From Ruania albidiflava DSM 18029 (GTDB lineage Bacteria > Actinomycetota > Actinomycetes > Actinomycetales > Beutenbergiaceae): a stretch of DNA of 62,423 nt. The notes below the pieces were generated by a model. The model did not search any database. It had not been told where the DNA came from and saw nothing but the letters and a program-made list of their open reading frames with translations. Positions 61,212 to 62,423 of this stretch are shown one piece after another. Position 1 is the stretch's first letter; every line of letters begins with the position of its first letter. The stretch is taken from the NCBI RefSeq assembly GCF_000421225.1, contig NZ_ATWL01000016.1, positions 1-62,423 on the forward strand, read 5' to 3'. Made by a program: the position numbers and the translations under genes.

Positions 61212-62228
61212 TTGAGCGTTAAGGCTTGGCGCGACGGCAGTTTGGGTCGCCTCGAATTGACAAGAGAGAAGGCGCTGAATGCGTTGGATCTCCCTATGAT
61301 CCGCGCTTTGACAGCAGAGCTGGACCGATGGCGTGAAGACGCTAGCGTTCACGAGGTGATGATCTCCAGTAGCCTTGCCAAGGCGTTTTGCGTGGGGGGA
61401 GATGTCAAGGCAGTTCGGCAGCTGGTGGTAGAGGGCGATGTTGATCAGGCGGACGCGTTCTTCGGAGAAGAGTACGACCTGATTCGGCTCATCGCAGAGT
61501 ATCCTAAGCCGTGTATTGCTATGGTCGACGGCTATGCTTTTGGCGCAGGTATGGGGCTGGGCGTGCACTGTGCGTACACGGTATGTACGGAAACGTCGTC
61601 GTTTAGCATGCCAGAAGCGCAAATCGGCTTCGTGGTGGATGTCGGCTCGTCGTATTACCTGACCAGGCTGCGCGGAGACAAATCTGGGGCCATCGGTCGG
61701 ATGCTAGCTCTATGTGGATATCGTCTCCGAGCGCATGAGGCGCATCGTCTAGGTTTGGTGGATGCAGTCGTGCCGAACGGCTCGACGAGCGAGGTGATCA
61801 ACGCCATCGGTCGGCATGGAGTTGCGCGTTGGTTGAGCGAACATGACTCGGCGGCCATCACGGGGGACGCTAAGCCTGGGCTTGACGGTTCGCGCGTGGT
61901 CGACGTGTTCGATGGATCCTCACTTGAGGAGTTGATGGCCTCCGTACAGGATCCGACCAGCGAGTTGGAGACCAAAGTGCGTGACGGCCTGGCCTCGTCG
62001 TCGCCGACGTCACTGTCGCTCATTGATCTACTGTTGGCAGAAGCGCGCGGACTGAGTGTGGCTGAGTGTATTGATCGGGAGTACGCGGCCGCGAAATGGT
62101 GTCTACGACGATCAGACTTCGTCGAGGGCGTCGGTGCTGTCCTCGTTGACCGAGGTCGGGAGCCTGGGTGGCAGCCGGCAGCGTTTGAGGGCGTCGATGT
62201 GTCCGAGGCTATGAGGGTGCAGTCCTAG
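61212..62228 (+). CDS. Enoyl-CoA hydratase/3-hydroxyisobutyryl-CoA hydrolase-like protein
   Basis: The conserved N-terminus begins right at TTG 61212 (SVKAWRDGSLGRLELTREKA), so a TTG start is accepted; the nearest purine-rich site AAGGGTGAT lies 12 nt or more away. The 338-aa crotonase-fold protein has AFCVGGDVKAVRQLV, YAFGAGMGLGVHC and MPEAQIGFVVDVGSSYYLTRL, the pattern of the HIBYL-CoA hydrolase (ECH_2) branch, with the Glu and Asp of the active site kept. It would hydrolyse a 3-hydroxyacyl-CoA in the cytoplasm. Placed 21 nt after glcF, it closes the CoA-transferase/GlcDEF block. Confidence 0.82.
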   Translation: MSVKAWRDGSLGRLELTREKALNALDLPMIRALTAELDRWREDASVHEVMISSSLAKAFCVGGDVKAVRQLVVEGDVDQADAFFGEEYDLIRLIAEYPKPCIAMVDGYAFGAGMGLGVHCAYTVCTETSSFSMPEAQIGFVVDVGSSYYLTRLRGDKSGAIGRMLALCGYRLRAHEAHRLGLVDAVVPNGSTSEVINAIGRHGVARWLSEHDSAAITGDAKPGLDGSRVVDVFDGSSLEELMASVQDPTSELETKVRDGLASSSPTSLSLIDLLLAEARGLSVAECIDREYAAAKWCLRRSDFVEGVGAVLVDRGREPGWQPAAFEGVDVSEAMRVQS

Positions 62229-62332
62229 CCTCAATCGCGGGGAGCGTTCCTCGTGGTCGTCTGGCCGGCCCGTGTCGGCTGATGCCGTCGGCGTGGCGTC
62301 CCACGGGTGGACTGTGGCGAGCTACCTTCTAG

Positions 62333-62423
62333 GGCGTGTCTCCCATATGTGAGGGGGTTTTGCCTTGAGGGTTGTGGGATGGCTACTACTGCAGCGTCCC
62401 GGGATCGGGCTCTTTCGGATGAG
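62333..62423 (+). mobile_element. Possible left end of an insertion sequence, truncated by window
   Basis: After a CTAG at 62329-62332 comes GGCGTGTCTCCCATATGTGA, which resembles terminal inverted repeats of IS5-type elements. About 25 nt further an ORF opens at ATG 62379 (GTTGTGGGATGG context) reading MATTAASRDRALSDE, like the N-terminus of an IS5-family transposase (usually ...LSDE.W..I.P.LP). The right end is outside the window, so the match cannot be completed. It would explain the edge of the acquired block. Confidence 0.35.
62379..62423 (+). CDS. Partial N-terminus of putative IS transposase
   Basis: Only 15 codons (MATTAASRDRALSDE) are present before the window ends. The LSDE ending resembles the opening of IS5-group transposases, and the preceding 46 bp look like an IS end. 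The call rests on these two weak points together; it could also be an unrelated small gene. Confidence 0.3.
   Translation, partial: MATTAASRDRALSDE

Noticed and set aside
1-62423. tRNA, rRNA or CRISPR features
   Set aside because: No cloverleaf-like sequence with CCA-end context, no rRNA stretches and no regularly spaced repeats were noticed on either strand.

Overview
This is a high-GC, gene-dense chromosomal window of an actinobacterium. Support comes from the strongly G/C-biased third codon positions, frequent GTG/TTG starts, ATGA stop/start overlaps, several probable leaderless starts, a gatCAB operon and cobalamin-riboswitch ECF transport. Gene content would fit a free-living member of the Micrococcales (for example a Ruania- or Georgenia-like organism), but that placement is inference. 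No rRNA, tRNA or CRISPR array was seen.

Layout. (1) 1-747, minus: left-truncated secreted protein, divergent from an IclR regulator, with two similar 19-bp palindromic sites between them. (2) 962-15523, plus: one long catabolic operon. It holds the IclR regulator, an amidohydrolase, a glutamate-semialdehyde-mutase-like aminotransferase, an N-acyl-D-amino-acid deacylase, a Gfo/Idh/MocA dehydrogenase with a separate small partner, a fumarylacetoacetase-fold hydrolase, a dipeptide-type ABC importer with fused ATPases, a PIG-L-like protein, a D-serine-dehydratase-like PLP enzyme and RidA. I infer uptake and breakdown of a D-amino-acid-containing conjugate. (3) 15643-18471: LolA/RseB-like secreted protein with an ABC-2 exporter. 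(4) 18468-23488: PduO-type adenosyltransferase, and divergently a cobalamin riboswitch driving a surface-anchored protein plus EcfT, fused EcfA-EcfA' and EcfS. (5) 23564-40798: two converging carbohydrate gene clusters. One has a DeoR/LacI hybrid regulator, a CUT1-type importer, an unrecognised 736-aa protein and a GH-A-clan hydrolase. The other has an AraC regulator, a DUF5107/TPR giant, a cellulase-like protein and a second CUT1 importer. (6) 40845-50107: aspartate-type aminotransferase, lipoproteins, a fused 5-oxoprolinase/hydantoinase, TetR with palindromic operator, an alpha/beta hydrolase, and a DinB-like domain fused to three membrane helices. (7) 50183-53749: relic of a Gp49/RelE-like toxin gene, then gatC-gatA-gatB. 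(8) 54151-55737: malate synthase, followed by a strong hairpin.

(9) From about 55.8 kb to the right edge the base composition falls visibly and codon use relaxes. This block carries a CaiB/BaiF CoA transferase, glycolate-oxidase-type subunits GlcD, GlcE and GlcF, and a 3-hydroxyisobutyryl-CoA-hydrolase-like enzyme. A possible insertion-sequence end lies at the window edge. The block looks horizontally acquired. It sits beside malate synthase, the enzyme that consumes glyoxylate, so oxidation of a 2-hydroxy acid to glyoxylate feeding malate synthase is a reasonable hypothesis.

The best candidates for something undescribed are the IclR-controlled D-amino-acid-conjugate operon, the two neighbouring glycan-utilisation loci with an unrecognised 736-aa enzyme candidate, the B12 ECF operon with its anchored partner, and the acquired GlcDEF/CoA block.
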